From: Campylobacter concisus | GTDB lineage: Bacteria; Campylobacterota; Campylobacteria; Campylobacterales; Campylobacteraceae | DNA: 64,000 bases | Assembly: GCF_003048835.2 (NCBI RefSeq) | Contig: NZ_CP060705.1 | Location: forward strand, 372,001 to 436,000 | Direction of reading: 5' to 3' | Part shown: piece after piece, positions 8,660 to 15,526 of the stretch | Layout: each line of letters starts with the position of its first letter | Position numbering within the stretch: the first letter of the stretch is position 1 | The notes under the pieces: model-generated | Databases searched by the model: none | Told to the model about the DNA's origin: nothing | The model's input: only the letters and a program-made list of their open reading frames with translations | Program-made: the position numbers and the translations under genes

Positions 8660-9112
8660 TTATTTCATATCTATTTTTATTAATTCTTTTACGTTATTTA
8701 CTATTGTTCCTTTTGTTTTACACATTTTTATTTGGTGGTTTTTGTTTAGTTCTGCTTTAAAGCATTTATTTCCTATGTATTCTTTTAAAATTATTTCATC
8801 TCCGCCGTATATGGTTATTTCTTTTTTGTTGTATATGCTTATTTCCCCTTTTTCGTTGTCGTATTTCCAAAACATTTCTCTTGGTTGATTATCAAGTAAA
8901 ATTTCGTGATTTTTTTTAAAACTTATATCCCAGCTACTGCCTGCTGTTAGTATAAAATCTATAAAGTATCTCTCCGTTTGTATGTTCCAGTCGCCTACTA
9001 AATTTAAATCTTTTATGTATTTGTTTTGGTTTTTGTTTTTCTCTACGTGTATTTCTATTGGATCAGCAATTAAAAAAATGCAAAGCAATAATAAAGTTTT
9101 TAGTATTCTCAC
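8660..9112 (-). CDS. Small exported protein of the prophage (moron candidate)
   Basis: The protein has 150 residues. The start MRILKTLLLLCIFLIA is a short signal peptide, probably cleaved near residue 16. The rest is rich in short beta strands (LVGDWNI, FILTAGSSWDISF, EITIYGGDEIILKEY), suggesting a small beta-barrel or lipocalin-like fold. That fold is a guess from strand pattern only. Two Cys (in NKCFKAE and KMCKTK) lie about a dozen residues apart and could form a disulfide. It starts five bases after the upstream helix-turn-helix gene and ends 12 bases from the attL repeat, a typical place for a lysogenic-conversion gene. No known family is recognised. Confidence 0.6.
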   Translation of the reverse strand: MRILKTLLLLCIFLIADPIEIHVEKNKNQNKYIKDLNLVGDWNIQTERYFIDFILTAGSSWDISFKKNHEILLDNQPREMFWKYDNEKGEISIYNKKEITIYGGDEIILKEYIGNKCFKAELNKNHQIKMCKTKGTIVNNVKELIKIDMK

Positions 9113-9116
9113 TCTA

Positions 9117-9350
9117 TTAACCTATTTCTTTTTTTAGTATTCTTGCTCTTATGTCTGATAAATAAAATTGTTGTTCCATTTCACTTAACTTATCAAATAG
9201 CTCTATTAGCTCTTTATGCGTTGGATTTATTTCACTTTCTTTTTGAAAATAAAATTCTAGTATTTTGTATAAGTTTGGGTTATTTTTCCCAGTTATAGAT
9301 AGTTTTTTTATATCTTTTCCGATGAATTTGGCTACTTCTCTTTTATTCAT
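9117..9350 (-). CDS. Small helix-turn-helix protein of the prophage (77 aa)
   Basis: This is a 77-residue protein whose N-terminus (MNKREVAKFIGKDIKKLSIT...NPNLYKILEFYF) lines up with the helix-turn-helix start of the 83-residue regulator at 10123-10374. Its C-terminus repeats the same ELIELFDKLSEMEQQFYLSDIRARIL pattern as that paralog. The recognition helix is less canonical than in the paralog. It is the last intact member of a run of five related genes and precedes the exported protein by five bases, so it may control or be co-transcribed with it. Confidence 0.6.
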   Translation of the reverse strand: MNKREVAKFIGKDIKKLSITGKNNPNLYKILEFYFQKESEINPTHKELIELFDKLSEMEQQFYLSDIRARILKKEIG

Positions 9351-9419
9351 TTATCTATCTCTACCTATTTTTTTCTTTTTATATTTAGTTTTCCATTGTT
9401 TGCTTTTTTTCTTTTTATT

Positions 9420-9586
9420 TTTTTCTAATTTTTTTCTAAGAATTTTTGAGTTTCCGAAATTTGATCGTCTAGTGCTAGACCTTGGTTTATTAATCTGATT
9501 AATTCTGGTTTTTTTCTTTTTTTCCCAGTTTGTTAGTGTATTTCTTGTAATATTTAATTTTTTTCTGCTAATTCTTGTCTAGTCAT
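9420..9586 (-). pseudogene. Frameshifted helix-turn-helix paralog
   Basis: Reading from ATG 9586 gives MTRQELAEK, then stops. Removing one A restores LNITRNTLTNWEK, and a second A-run correction restores KPELIRLINQGLALDDQIS and QKFLEK. This is a clear helix-turn-helix relative of the 83-residue regulator, broken at two A homopolymers. Either it is decayed, or the homopolymer lengths are misread. The stretch between it and the next intact gene (9351-9419) is T-rich and shows nothing else. Confidence 0.55.
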
Positions 9587-9649
9587 TTTTTTATACTTTT
9601 TTTGACAAATTATTTTTGTATTTTATTAGATTTTTCATTTATCTATCTC

Positions 9650-9872
9650 TTTTTAAGTATTCTTGCTTTTATGTCTGATAAATAAAAATTGTTGTTCCAT
9701 TTCACTTAACTTATCAAATAGCTCTATTAGCTCTTTATGCGTTGGATTTATTTCACTTTCTTTTTGAAAATAAAAATTCTTAGTATTTTTGTATAAGTTT
9801 GGGTTATTTTTCCAGTTATAGATAGTGCTTATATCTTTTCCGATAAATTTGGCTACTTCTCTTTTTGTTCAT
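9650..9872 (-). pseudogene. Broken near-duplicate of the 77-aa regulator
   Basis: Bases from about 9650 to 9872 are nearly identical to 9130-9350, including the start region (tcatttatctat). They differ mainly by one-base length changes in A and T runs and in a C run (tttttccag against tttttcccag). These changes break the reading frame several times. It is a recent tandem duplication of the 77-residue gene that either decayed or was misassembled at homopolymers. Confidence 0.65.
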
Positions 9873-9884
9873 TTATCTATTTCT

Positions 9885-10126
9885 TTTTAAAAATTTCTTT
9901 GTTTTTTTATATCTAGGATATAGTATTGAATTTTCTTGTTCTGATAGTTTTTTTCAAAGAGCTGTATTAATTTTTATATGCATCATTTACATATAGGCTT
10001 TCTTTTGTTTTCTTTTAAATTTAGTCCATTTTCTATAACTTCAAAAAGCTCTTTTCTATTTTTACGCCAGTTATATATTGTTTTTTCAGCTATTTTTAGC
10101 TTTTTTGCGATTTCTGCATTTGTCAT
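9885..10126 (-). pseudogene. Frameshifted helix-turn-helix paralog, overlapping the repressor stop
   Basis: ATG 10126 overlaps the stop of the 83-residue regulator in an ATGA. It reads MTNAEIAKKLKIAEKTIYNW followed by RKNRKELFEVIENGLNLKEN, a good helix-turn-helix, and then stops early at about 47 residues. Other frames continue with pieces matching the family C-terminus (LIQLFEKLSEQ-like, then YYILDIKKQ). The short product could still bind DNA. Otherwise this is a frameshifted member of the family. Confidence 0.5.
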
Positions 10127-10374
10127 TTGTATGTTTCTGTTTGTTTTATTTCTTTTTCTAATACTTTTACTTTTAAGCTAGATAAAAAATATTCTTGTTC
10201 TATCTCTGATAATTTTTCAAAATATTTTTTTAATTCATCCGTTTTTGAATTATTTTCTTGTTTATCTTTAATATTTTCTATAATGAAATTATATAGTTTT
10301 GGTCTTGATTTTTCCCAGTTATAGAGTGTTCTTAGTTCTATGTCTAGTAAATTTGCTATCTCTTTTTTTTCCAT
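10123..10374 (-). CDS. Predicted prophage repressor, helix-turn-helix (83 aa)
   Basis: The N-terminus MEKKEIANLLDIELRTLYNW is a compact helix-turn-helix of the Cro/MerR-like kind. A Lys/Glu-rich helical C-terminus contains ELKKYFEKLSEIEQEYFLSSL. It is the promoter-proximal gene of the minus-strand regulator block and is divergent from the ssb/coat genes, the position of RstR-type repressors in CTX-like filamentous phages. Three TGAAAT-N-ATTTCA-like palindromes lie immediately upstream and are the likely operators. Function is inferred from fold and position. Confidence 0.72.
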   Translation of the reverse strand: MEKKEIANLLDIELRTLYNWEKSRPKLYNFIIENIKDKQENNSKTDELKKYFEKLSEIEQEYFLSSLKVKVLEKEIKQTETYK

Positions 10375-10380
10375 ATTCTT

Positions 10381-10455
10381 TGAAATTCTTTCATTTTTAA
10401 TTTTTATTTAAGTTACATTATGAAATAATTTCATTGTTCGTATGAAATGATTTCA
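10381..10455. promoter_or_regulatory. Operator cluster of the prophage switch region
   Basis: Two palindromes fit TGAAAT-N-ATTTCA exactly: 10421-10433 (centre A) and 10443-10455 (centre G), 22 bases apart. A third, imperfect copy (tgaaattctttca) lies at 10381-10393, 40 bases away and overlapping the leader of the repressor gene. Their place between divergent regulator and phage genes suggests repressor operators with autoregulation. No phage-side -10 box is obvious. Confidence 0.6.
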
Positions 10456-10551
10456 TATTTCCGATTTTATCGAAGGTATGTAAATTTTGCCCTTAATATG
10501 GCTTTAAACTATTTTGAACCTAATGAACTGCCCGCAACAGAGTAGAGATGT

Positions 10552-10620
10552 TTAGGGGCTTGTTTGTTACAACCTTAATACGTTGTAAAACTGTTGGGGG
10601 TGGTGTAGCTCTGCCCCTAA
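10552..10620. other. Nested inverted repeats, candidate phage origin or packaging signal
   Basis: An outer 8-bp pair, ttaggggc (10552-10559) and gcccctaa (10613-10620), encloses an inner 7-bp pair, ttacaac (10567-10573) and gttgtaa (10582-10588). The GC-rich outer arms stand out in the AT-rich intergenic region just before the ssb-like gene. Filamentous phages keep strand origins and the packaging hairpin in their main intergenic region, so this is one candidate. Rho-independent termination is unlikely because no T-run follows. Confidence 0.4.
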
Positions 10621-10661
10621 AATACTTAGCTACAAAACAAATATTTTTTAAGGAGCTACAC

Positions 10662-10988
10662 ATGTACACTTATCTTTTAGGCCTTTGTGACGAAGTTCGT
10701 CCGATTTCTCGCATCGACAAGAAAACTGGCGAAGTTTCATCGTCTATCGACGTAACTATCACTTTTGAAAGTCGCGATCAACACGGCTATCTTGTTAAAT
10801 CAACTGAAACTATCAATTATGACTTTTCTCTTAAGCCAAAATTTGATTCTGTAAAAGGCAAATATATCGCTGTTCCATATCGCTTTTTAAATACTCGCAA
10901 TGGTGCATATATGTTCCCTGATGAAACTTTAAGTTTCCAAGTTTTCAATGAAAATCCTTTTTTGAAAGAAACTAAATCATCTAAATAG
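10662..10988 (+). CDS. Probable phage ssDNA-binding protein (gpV-like, 108 aa)
   Basis: The start is taken at ATG 10662, behind AAGGAGCTACAC. An upstream in-frame start lies inside the inverted repeats and has no ribosome site. The 108-residue protein is small, soluble and strand-rich with scattered aromatic and basic residues (VTITFESRDQHG, YIAVPYRFLNTR). It directly precedes the coat gene, where filamentous phages place the protein that coats progeny single strands. I see no diagnostic motif, so the assignment rests on size and gene order. Confidence 0.55.
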   Translation: MYTYLLGLCDEVRPISRIDKKTGEVSSSIDVTITFESRDQHGYLVKSTETINYDFSLKPKFDSVKGKYIAVPYRFLNTRNGAYMFPDETLSFQVFNENPFLKETKSSK

Positions 10989-11041
10989 TTAAAAGCGGGG
11001 GCTATGCCTTAATGTGAGTAGCAAACCACTCTCCCGCTCAT

Positions 11042-11086
11042 ATCAATTTCTACAAAGTTTATTTTTTAAATTTTGTAGAGATTGAT
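11042..11086 (+). promoter_or_regulatory. Long hairpin upstream of the major coat gene
   Basis: A 15-bp stem (11042-11056 with 11072-11086, one G-U wobble) and a 15-nt T-rich loop lie between the ssb-like gene and the coat gene, ending 28 bases before the coat start. It could be a processing site or stabiliser raising coat mRNA, an attenuator, or a packaging hairpin. A second weak pair, agcggg/cccgct, lies just upstream at about 10993-11038. Confidence 0.5.
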
Positions 11087-11113
11087 CTCTAAAATTTTAA
11101 AAAGGAGTTAGAT

Positions 11114-11335
11114 ATGGAAAAAACTAAAAATTTTCTAAAATCTACTAAGGGTAAAGTTGCTGTTGCTAGCTCTATGTTGCTAACTGCTCCAGCTCTTTTT
11201 GCGGCAGATGCTCCAACTGTTCCGGCTACGCCATTAAAAGCTGATTATGCTTTGTTCGATTACGTGTTTGCTGGCGTTATTGCTGTCGCTTTTATCTTTA
11301 TGATTGCTGGCAGAGTCAAGTCTTTCATAAAGTAG
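11114..11335 (+). CDS. Major coat protein (pVIII-like)
   Basis: This 73-residue precursor has a basic signal peptide predicted to be cut after Ala30 (APALFA/ADAPT). That leaves a 43-residue mature protein with a short acidic/polar N-terminus, one membrane helix (about 49-66) and a basic tail (GRVKSFIK). This is the exact plan of inovirus pVIII. After export it would sit in the inner membrane and then form the virion tube. A good AAGGAG ribosome site precedes ATG 11114, and the long hairpin upstream may raise its expression. Confidence 0.88.
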   Translation: MEKTKNFLKSTKGKVAVASSMLLTAPALFAADAPTVPATPLKADYALFDYVFAGVIAVAFIFMIAGRVKSFIK

Positions 11336-11377
11336 TTTTTTATAGGGGGCTTTTTGCTCCCTTGTAAGGTTAAAATA

Positions 11378-11683
11378 ATGAAAGAAAATGCTATATACGT
11401 TCCTAATCTAAATATCTGTGTTAAAGATTTCTACATAAAAGATAAAAAAGTATTTTTTGTAAATTTTGATGATAGCGTTTCTACTTCTGATTATTCATTT
11501 TCTAATTTTCAAACAAACTATCTTTTTAACACTGAAACTAATATTTGCTACATTCAAAAAAATGATTTACTTCCAAATTTAGGTATATATGAATATCAAT
11601 TTAATTTTTTAATGGGTCTTTCTGCGATACTTATAGCATTTTCTTTTCTTATTGGGTTAATTATAGTCGGAGCTACACGATGA
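11378..11683 (+). CDS. Small phage membrane protein (minor virion candidate, 101 aa)
   Basis: The start is taken at ATG 11378 after TAAGGT, in preference to an upstream TTG. The protein has 101 residues, with a soluble N-terminal part and one C-terminal membrane helix (FLMGLSAILIAFSFLIGLIIVG). It lies between the coat and pIII-like genes, so a minor virion or assembly role is likely. There is no recognised family. Its stop overlaps the next small ORF by four bases. Confidence 0.65.
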   Translation: MKENAIYVPNLNICVKDFYIKDKKVFFVNFDDSVSTSDYSFSNFQTNYLFNTETNICYIQKNDLLPNLGIYEYQFNFLMGLSAILIAFSFLIGLIIVGATR

Positions 11684-11787
11684 TTGAAGTATTTGATAAT
11701 TATGTATTTAATTATTTTTTAAATGTTTTCTCTCTCTTTTTTGTGCCTATTTTTATATACGTTATAGCTCTCTCTTTTGTGAAATAG
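11680..11787 (+). CDS. Tiny phage membrane protein (35 aa, pVII/pIX-like)
   Basis: ATG 11680 overlaps the preceding stop as ATGA. The frame codes for 35 residues dominated by one hydrophobic helix (FFVPIFIYVIALSFV) with a terminal Lys. Size, translational coupling and position before the adsorption gene fit the pVII/pIX tip proteins of filamentous phages. Such short proteins cannot be assigned by sequence alone. Confidence 0.5.
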   Translation: MIEVFDNYVFNYFLNVFSLFFVPIFIYVIALSFVK

Positions 11788-11824
11788 TTTTTTAGATATA
11801 AATTTTTCCTTGCGAAGCTTTAAA

Positions 11825-11854
11825 CTTATTTTTTTCCTCAGGATAAAAAATAAG
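11825..11854. other. Hairpin before the adsorption gene
   Basis: The arms cttatttttt (11825-11834) and aaaaaataag (11845-11854) pair perfectly over 10 bp around tcctcaggat, which can itself fold. Because each arm is a T- or A-run, it could terminate transcription in either direction. It may reduce expression of the pIII-like gene relative to the coat gene. Confidence 0.45.
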
Positions 11855-11902
11855 CGACAACCGCAGGGCGTCAGGTATTAAATTTTAAAAAGGGTTAAAT
11901 TC

Positions 11903-13957
11903 ATGAAGAAAATAAAATCATTTTTTCTTTTGTTCTTTATATTTTTTTCTTTTTCATCTGCTTACGCCGATTGCCATTCTTTATCGAATTTTACTAGGGC
12001 AATTTCTTTTATTTATGAGGAAAATGGTTATAAAGTTTTTAAAATTAATAACTCTCTTTATTATATTGTTGATTCAGAGATTGTTCAAAGTTCTACTCTT
12101 ACTTGTGGCTTAGTTTCAGGCGGTGATCATTTTATTGTTTCTAATTTTATATTTAATATAACTGGTGTTGATAATTATTACCCTGGTTATCCTAAAGATT
12201 ATTTTGTTAATGCTAATACTGTTTCTTACTCTAGGTATTATTCTTATAATTGTTCTGCTGATCAAGTTTTAAATTTAAAAACTAAAGAGTGCCAAACTTG
12301 CCCTAAAGATCATTTTCTAAATCAAGAAACTGGACAGTGTGAGCTTGATAAACGCCCTGCTTGGTGTCCTAAGCCTATGATCTACAATGAAAGAAAGGTA
12401 GAGCTTCTTCTTCGAACAAAAACTGTCGAAGAGTGTCTTCCTGATCCTAACATATCTGAAAGTGATTGCAAAAAAAGAAATATGAAATTTCATGGTTGCG
12501 ATGATAGTGTTAGTGGTTATGAACTCTCAACTTGTATGAGTATTCCTAGCGGTTGTTATGCCCCTGAAACTATCGAGCATTTTAAGGCTGAAATAAAGCT
12601 TGATAATGATCTTTTTATTATGGGTGGTTTTATGATCCCACTTCCTATAAATGCTTTTAAAAATGGTCTTAGTTCTTTAACTAATTTTTTTAAAGGTTTG
12701 TTTGCTAGTGGCTCGAAAGTGCCTAAGGTAAATTTATTAGAATATCGCCCCCAAATAGTTGATATAAAAGCTACTAAGGCTGGTCCTGAGCCAGTTTTTA
12801 ACCTTAATCCAGTTGATGATAATGCAATTGTTTTTAACAGCGTTTTTAAAGAAACTGGCAAGCTTGATTCCACTGCTTCAGCTTCATCAAATATAGTTAA
12901 GTCACCCCAAGCAACTGCCGATGTTTCTCCAAATTTAAGAAAATTTGATTTGCCAAAAGATGCTTCAGTTTCTAAAATTGAAAACAATACAATTGTTACT
13001 GCAAAGCTTAAGGATATGTCTAAACCTATCCCCACAAAAGATATAACTGTTCCTAATGAAGTTAAAAACATAAACCTTGATTATGATTTAAATACTATGT
13101 TTAAAGCTTCTGATAAACCTACTCCAAATTTGCCCATGACAATTAAGCAAACTAGCAATGCAGGCAATAAAGCAACTTACAAAGGTAATATTGTTACCCC
13201 TGATAAAAGTGTTATTGATGTTGAAGTTGTTGAAACTACTACATCTACTGGCTCTAAGGTTCAAGATGTAACTTATTCTTATATTTATAAGACCCCAAGC
13301 GGTAGTAATAAGTTTTCTACTGGTTACGTTAATACTATTACTTCTGATAATAAAGTTACTAATTCTATTCCAAAAGATAGCACATCAACAAATTCATCTG
13401 GTAGCTCATCTAATTCAGGTAGTGGCGGTTCATCATCAACAACTACTCCTAGCCAGCCTACCCAGTCTATTGATTTAAGCTCTTTAGAGCAGGCTTTAAA
13501 TAGAAATAGTGCCAAGCTTGATACTATAAACGATACTTTAACTTCTATCAAAAATCAACAGTTAGAACAATGGAATTATGAGCCTAATGTTAATACTGCT
13601 ACTTCTTTTTCTGCACTGCAAAGCGAGCTTGCTAAATTTGATGTGTCCGTTAATGATGCTTTTAATTTTTTGAACAACTTTAAGAGCGATATTGACAACT
13701 TAATGAATAACTTTAACGAGTCGCTTGACGTTTTTAATAAAGGTATTGATGCTCCTGATATTCCAAAAGGAACTTGTCCTTTTACTATTAGTGGTCCAAC
13801 TCCTGGTAGCGGTAAAAATAATTTATTTAATATCGATCCTTGTCGTTTTGTTACTCCTTATAGGTCTATTCTTACTTTGTTTTTCACGATTTGGTTTAGC
13901 TTCGAGATCATTATGTTTTCTTTGAAATATCTCTTTAGGGTGGGTGGTGAATCATGA
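11903..13957 (+). CDS. Phage adsorption protein (pIII-like)
   Basis: The precursor has 684 residues. A signal peptide ends near Ala22 (SSAYA/DCHS). A Cys-rich domain lies at about residues 95-225. A hydrophobic stretch follows around 240-270, then a long Thr/Lys/Pro-rich region, a Gly/Ser/Thr linker (about 493-517) and a coiled-coil-like segment. The end holds CPF...DPCRF and a final membrane helix (about 650-675). Signal, N-terminal Cys-rich domains, glycine-rich linker and C-terminal anchor are the pIII plan, with receptor binding at the virion tip. The sequence also recalls TspB-like proteins of Neisseria filamentous phages. It overlaps the next gene by four bases. Confidence 0.75.
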   Translation: MKKIKSFFLLFFIFFSFSSAYADCHSLSNFTRAISFIYEENGYKVFKINNSLYYIVDSEIVQSSTLTCGLVSGGDHFIVSNFIFNITGVDNYYPGYPKDYFVNANTVSYSRYYSYNCSADQVLNLKTKECQTCPKDHFLNQETGQCELDKRPAWCPKPMIYNERKVELLLRTKTVEECLPDPNISESDCKKRNMKFHGCDDSVSGYELSTCMSIPSGCYAPETIEHFKAEIKLDNDLFIMGGFMIPLPINAFKNGLSSLTNFFKGLFASGSKVPKVNLLEYRPQIVDIKATKAGPEPVFNLNPVDDNAIVFNSVFKETGKLDSTASASSNIVKSPQATADVSPNLRKFDLPKDASVSKIENNTIVTAKLKDMSKPIPTKDITVPNEVKNINLDYDLNTMFKASDKPTPNLPMTIKQTSNAGNKATYKGNIVTPDKSVIDVEVVETTTSTGSKVQDVTYSYIYKTPSGSNKFSTGYVNTITSDNKVTNSIPKDSTSTNSSGSSSNSGSGGSSSTTTPSQPTQSIDLSSLEQALNRNSAKLDTINDTLTSIKNQQLEQWNYEPNVNTATSFSALQSELAKFDVSVNDAFNFLNNFKSDIDNLMNNFNESLDVFNKGIDAPDIPKGTCPFTISGPTPGSGKNNLFNIDPCRFVTPYRSILTLFFTIWFSFEIIMFSLKYLFRVGGES

Positions 13958-14400
13958 AATGGTTAATCGGTGCGGTTGGTGGTTTTATAGTTAATTTTAT
14001 TGAATTTCTAGTAAAGAAAATTGGCATAAGAAATACTATTTTAGCCTTTGTTGTGCCTATTTATGCTTCTTTTGTGGCTTTTCTTATTGCTTTTGCTGGC
14101 TATGCCATTTTATTTATTATGAAAATTTGGAATTTACTTAGGGAGTATATCCCTAAAATGTTTGATTATGGCTCTAGCGTTAGTGGTTCTTTTGGCGGTT
14201 TGCCTAATCAGACTGTTTTAAATTCTGCTATGGAGTTTTTACATCAAAGCGGTTTAGCTTCTGCTTTTTCAACTGCAATGACCTTGTTTATATCTATTCT
14301 TAGCTTGTTCTTTGCTCTCCAGCTTTATAGGGTTATCTTGTATGTTAGGGCTAATATGACAAAGATCATAACTGATCTATTAACTTTAATGAGTAGATAG
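13954..14400 (+). CDS. Minor coat / assembly membrane protein (pVI-like)
   Basis: This 148-residue protein has three hydrophobic helices (about 30-60 broken by a short turn, and about 110-130) and basic ends. Its position between the pIII-like gene and zot is where inoviruses carry gene VI; many such proteins fall in the DUF2523 family. It overlaps the pIII-like stop by four bases, and zot begins one base after its stop. It probably anchors pIII at the particle end. Confidence 0.7.
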   Translation: MKWLIGAVGGFIVNFIEFLVKKIGIRNTILAFVVPIYASFVAFLIAFAGYAILFIMKIWNLLREYIPKMFDYGSSVSGSFGGLPNQTVLNSAMEFLHQSGLASAFSTAMTLFISILSLFFALQLYRVILYVRANMTKIITDLLTLMSR

Positions 14401-14401
14401 C

Positions 14402-15526
14402 ATGCTTAGTTTAATTATTGGTCCGCCACGTTCTGGAAAAACTTATAAAGCGGTTCATTTAATAAATGATGAGTATGAATTGCACTTAAAAGGCGAATCA
14501 AAGTATAGGTTTATTTATACTAATATCAATGGCTTAAAATTTGATCATTTTAACGGCTTTGTAAAGCAATATGATAAAAATGATTTTCTTACTGCCGTTA
14601 GTCAAGAATATACCCTTAGTTCTCAATATGAAAATGGCTTTTTAGAGAATGTAGATAATTATGATGAATATGCCTTGAAAAATGGAATTTACGAAAATTA
14701 TCATCATTGCTTGATAGTTCTTGATGAAGCTTACAACACCTTTACTAAAAACTTTAATGAGAGCTTGGGTAGATTTCTAAGCTATCATGGACACTTTGGG
14801 ATAGATATTATCTTTCTTTTCCAGTCTAAACGTCAGACAAATAGAGAATATTTAGTTCATACCGAGCTCATGTATATGGCTCAGCCTAGCGGAAAAAGGC
14901 TCTTTAGTAGTCTTTTTAAATATAAAGTCTATAGCACTTCATCTAATTTTAATTACAATCTTATTCGTTCTGAAAATCTAAAATTTAATCAAAAAGTTTC
15001 AGATTTATATAGTAGTGGTTCAAAAGAAATTTATAAAAGCTATGCAACTAAAAAGATTTTATTTTTAATAATTTTTATTGTAGCTTCTTACGCTATATAT
15101 AAATTCTTAGAGCCTAAACATGAGCCAGCTCAATCAACTATTCAAGATACTAGGTTTGTTGATTTAAATACTTCTGATTCTAAAGAGCCTAAAACAATTT
15201 CAAATAGTGTAGATAATTCAGATATAAACACCACTATTTTTAATAATAATAGAATCTATCTAAGGGTAACTTGCTTTCCAAGCGGTTGTAAATTTAGAAA
15301 TTACGCCATTGATTTATCTTTAGATAGCTTCTTAGAACTCCTTTCTTTCTCAAACTGCCATATATTCTTACAAGATAAGAAGTCAGGCAACTACATTGAT
15401 TACTTTGTTTCTTGCCATGCAGATTTTGAAAGGGTTTTAAAAAGCTTAGAAAATTCATCACAAGGGTTTGCAAATGAAAAATCTCCAAAAACTGATTCTA
15501 GTCCTATGCTTCCTACTCTCAAGTAG
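14402..15526 (+). CDS. zot: Zot-like phage assembly ATPase (pI)
   Basis: The protein has 374 residues. Walker A is GPPRSGKT at residues 7-14 and Walker B is CLIVLDEAYNTF (about 104-115). A single membrane helix lies around residues 220-238 (LFLIIFIVASYAIYKFL). A periplasmic C-terminal part contains paired Cys (TCFPSGC). It is the inner-membrane motor that works with the secretin to extrude virions. In Vibrio CTXphi and Campylobacter concisus prophages the C-terminal part has been linked to tight-junction effects. Whether this copy has that activity cannot be read from sequence. It overlaps the secretin gene by 53 bases. Confidence 0.85.
   Translation: MLSLIIGPPRSGKTYKAVHLINDEYELHLKGESKYRFIYTNINGLKFDHFNGFVKQYDKNDFLTAVSQEYTLSSQYENGFLENVDNYDEYALKNGIYENYHHCLIVLDEAYNTFTKNFNESLGRFLSYHGHFGIDIIFLFQSKRQTNREYLVHTELMYMAQPSGKRLFSSLFKYKVYSTSSNFNYNLIRSENLKFNQKVSDLYSSGSKEIYKSYATKKILFLIIFIVASYAIYKFLEPKHEPAQSTIQDTRFVDLNTSDSKEPKTISNSVDNSDINTTIFNNNRIYLRVTCFPSGCKFRNYAIDLSLDSFLELLSFSNCHIFLQDKKSGNYIDYFVSCHADFERVLKSLENSSQGFANEKSPKTDSSPMLPTLK

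Noticed and set aside
12556-13071. 171-residue open frame on the minus strand opposite the pIII-like gene
   Set aside because: It lies wholly antisense to a well-supported gene, has no ribosome site and its composition is a reverse image of Thr/Lys/Asp-rich coding sequence.
14402-15526. Calling zot a proven toxin
   Set aside because: Sequence shows the pI assembly ATPase plan; toxin activity of this copy cannot be read from sequence.
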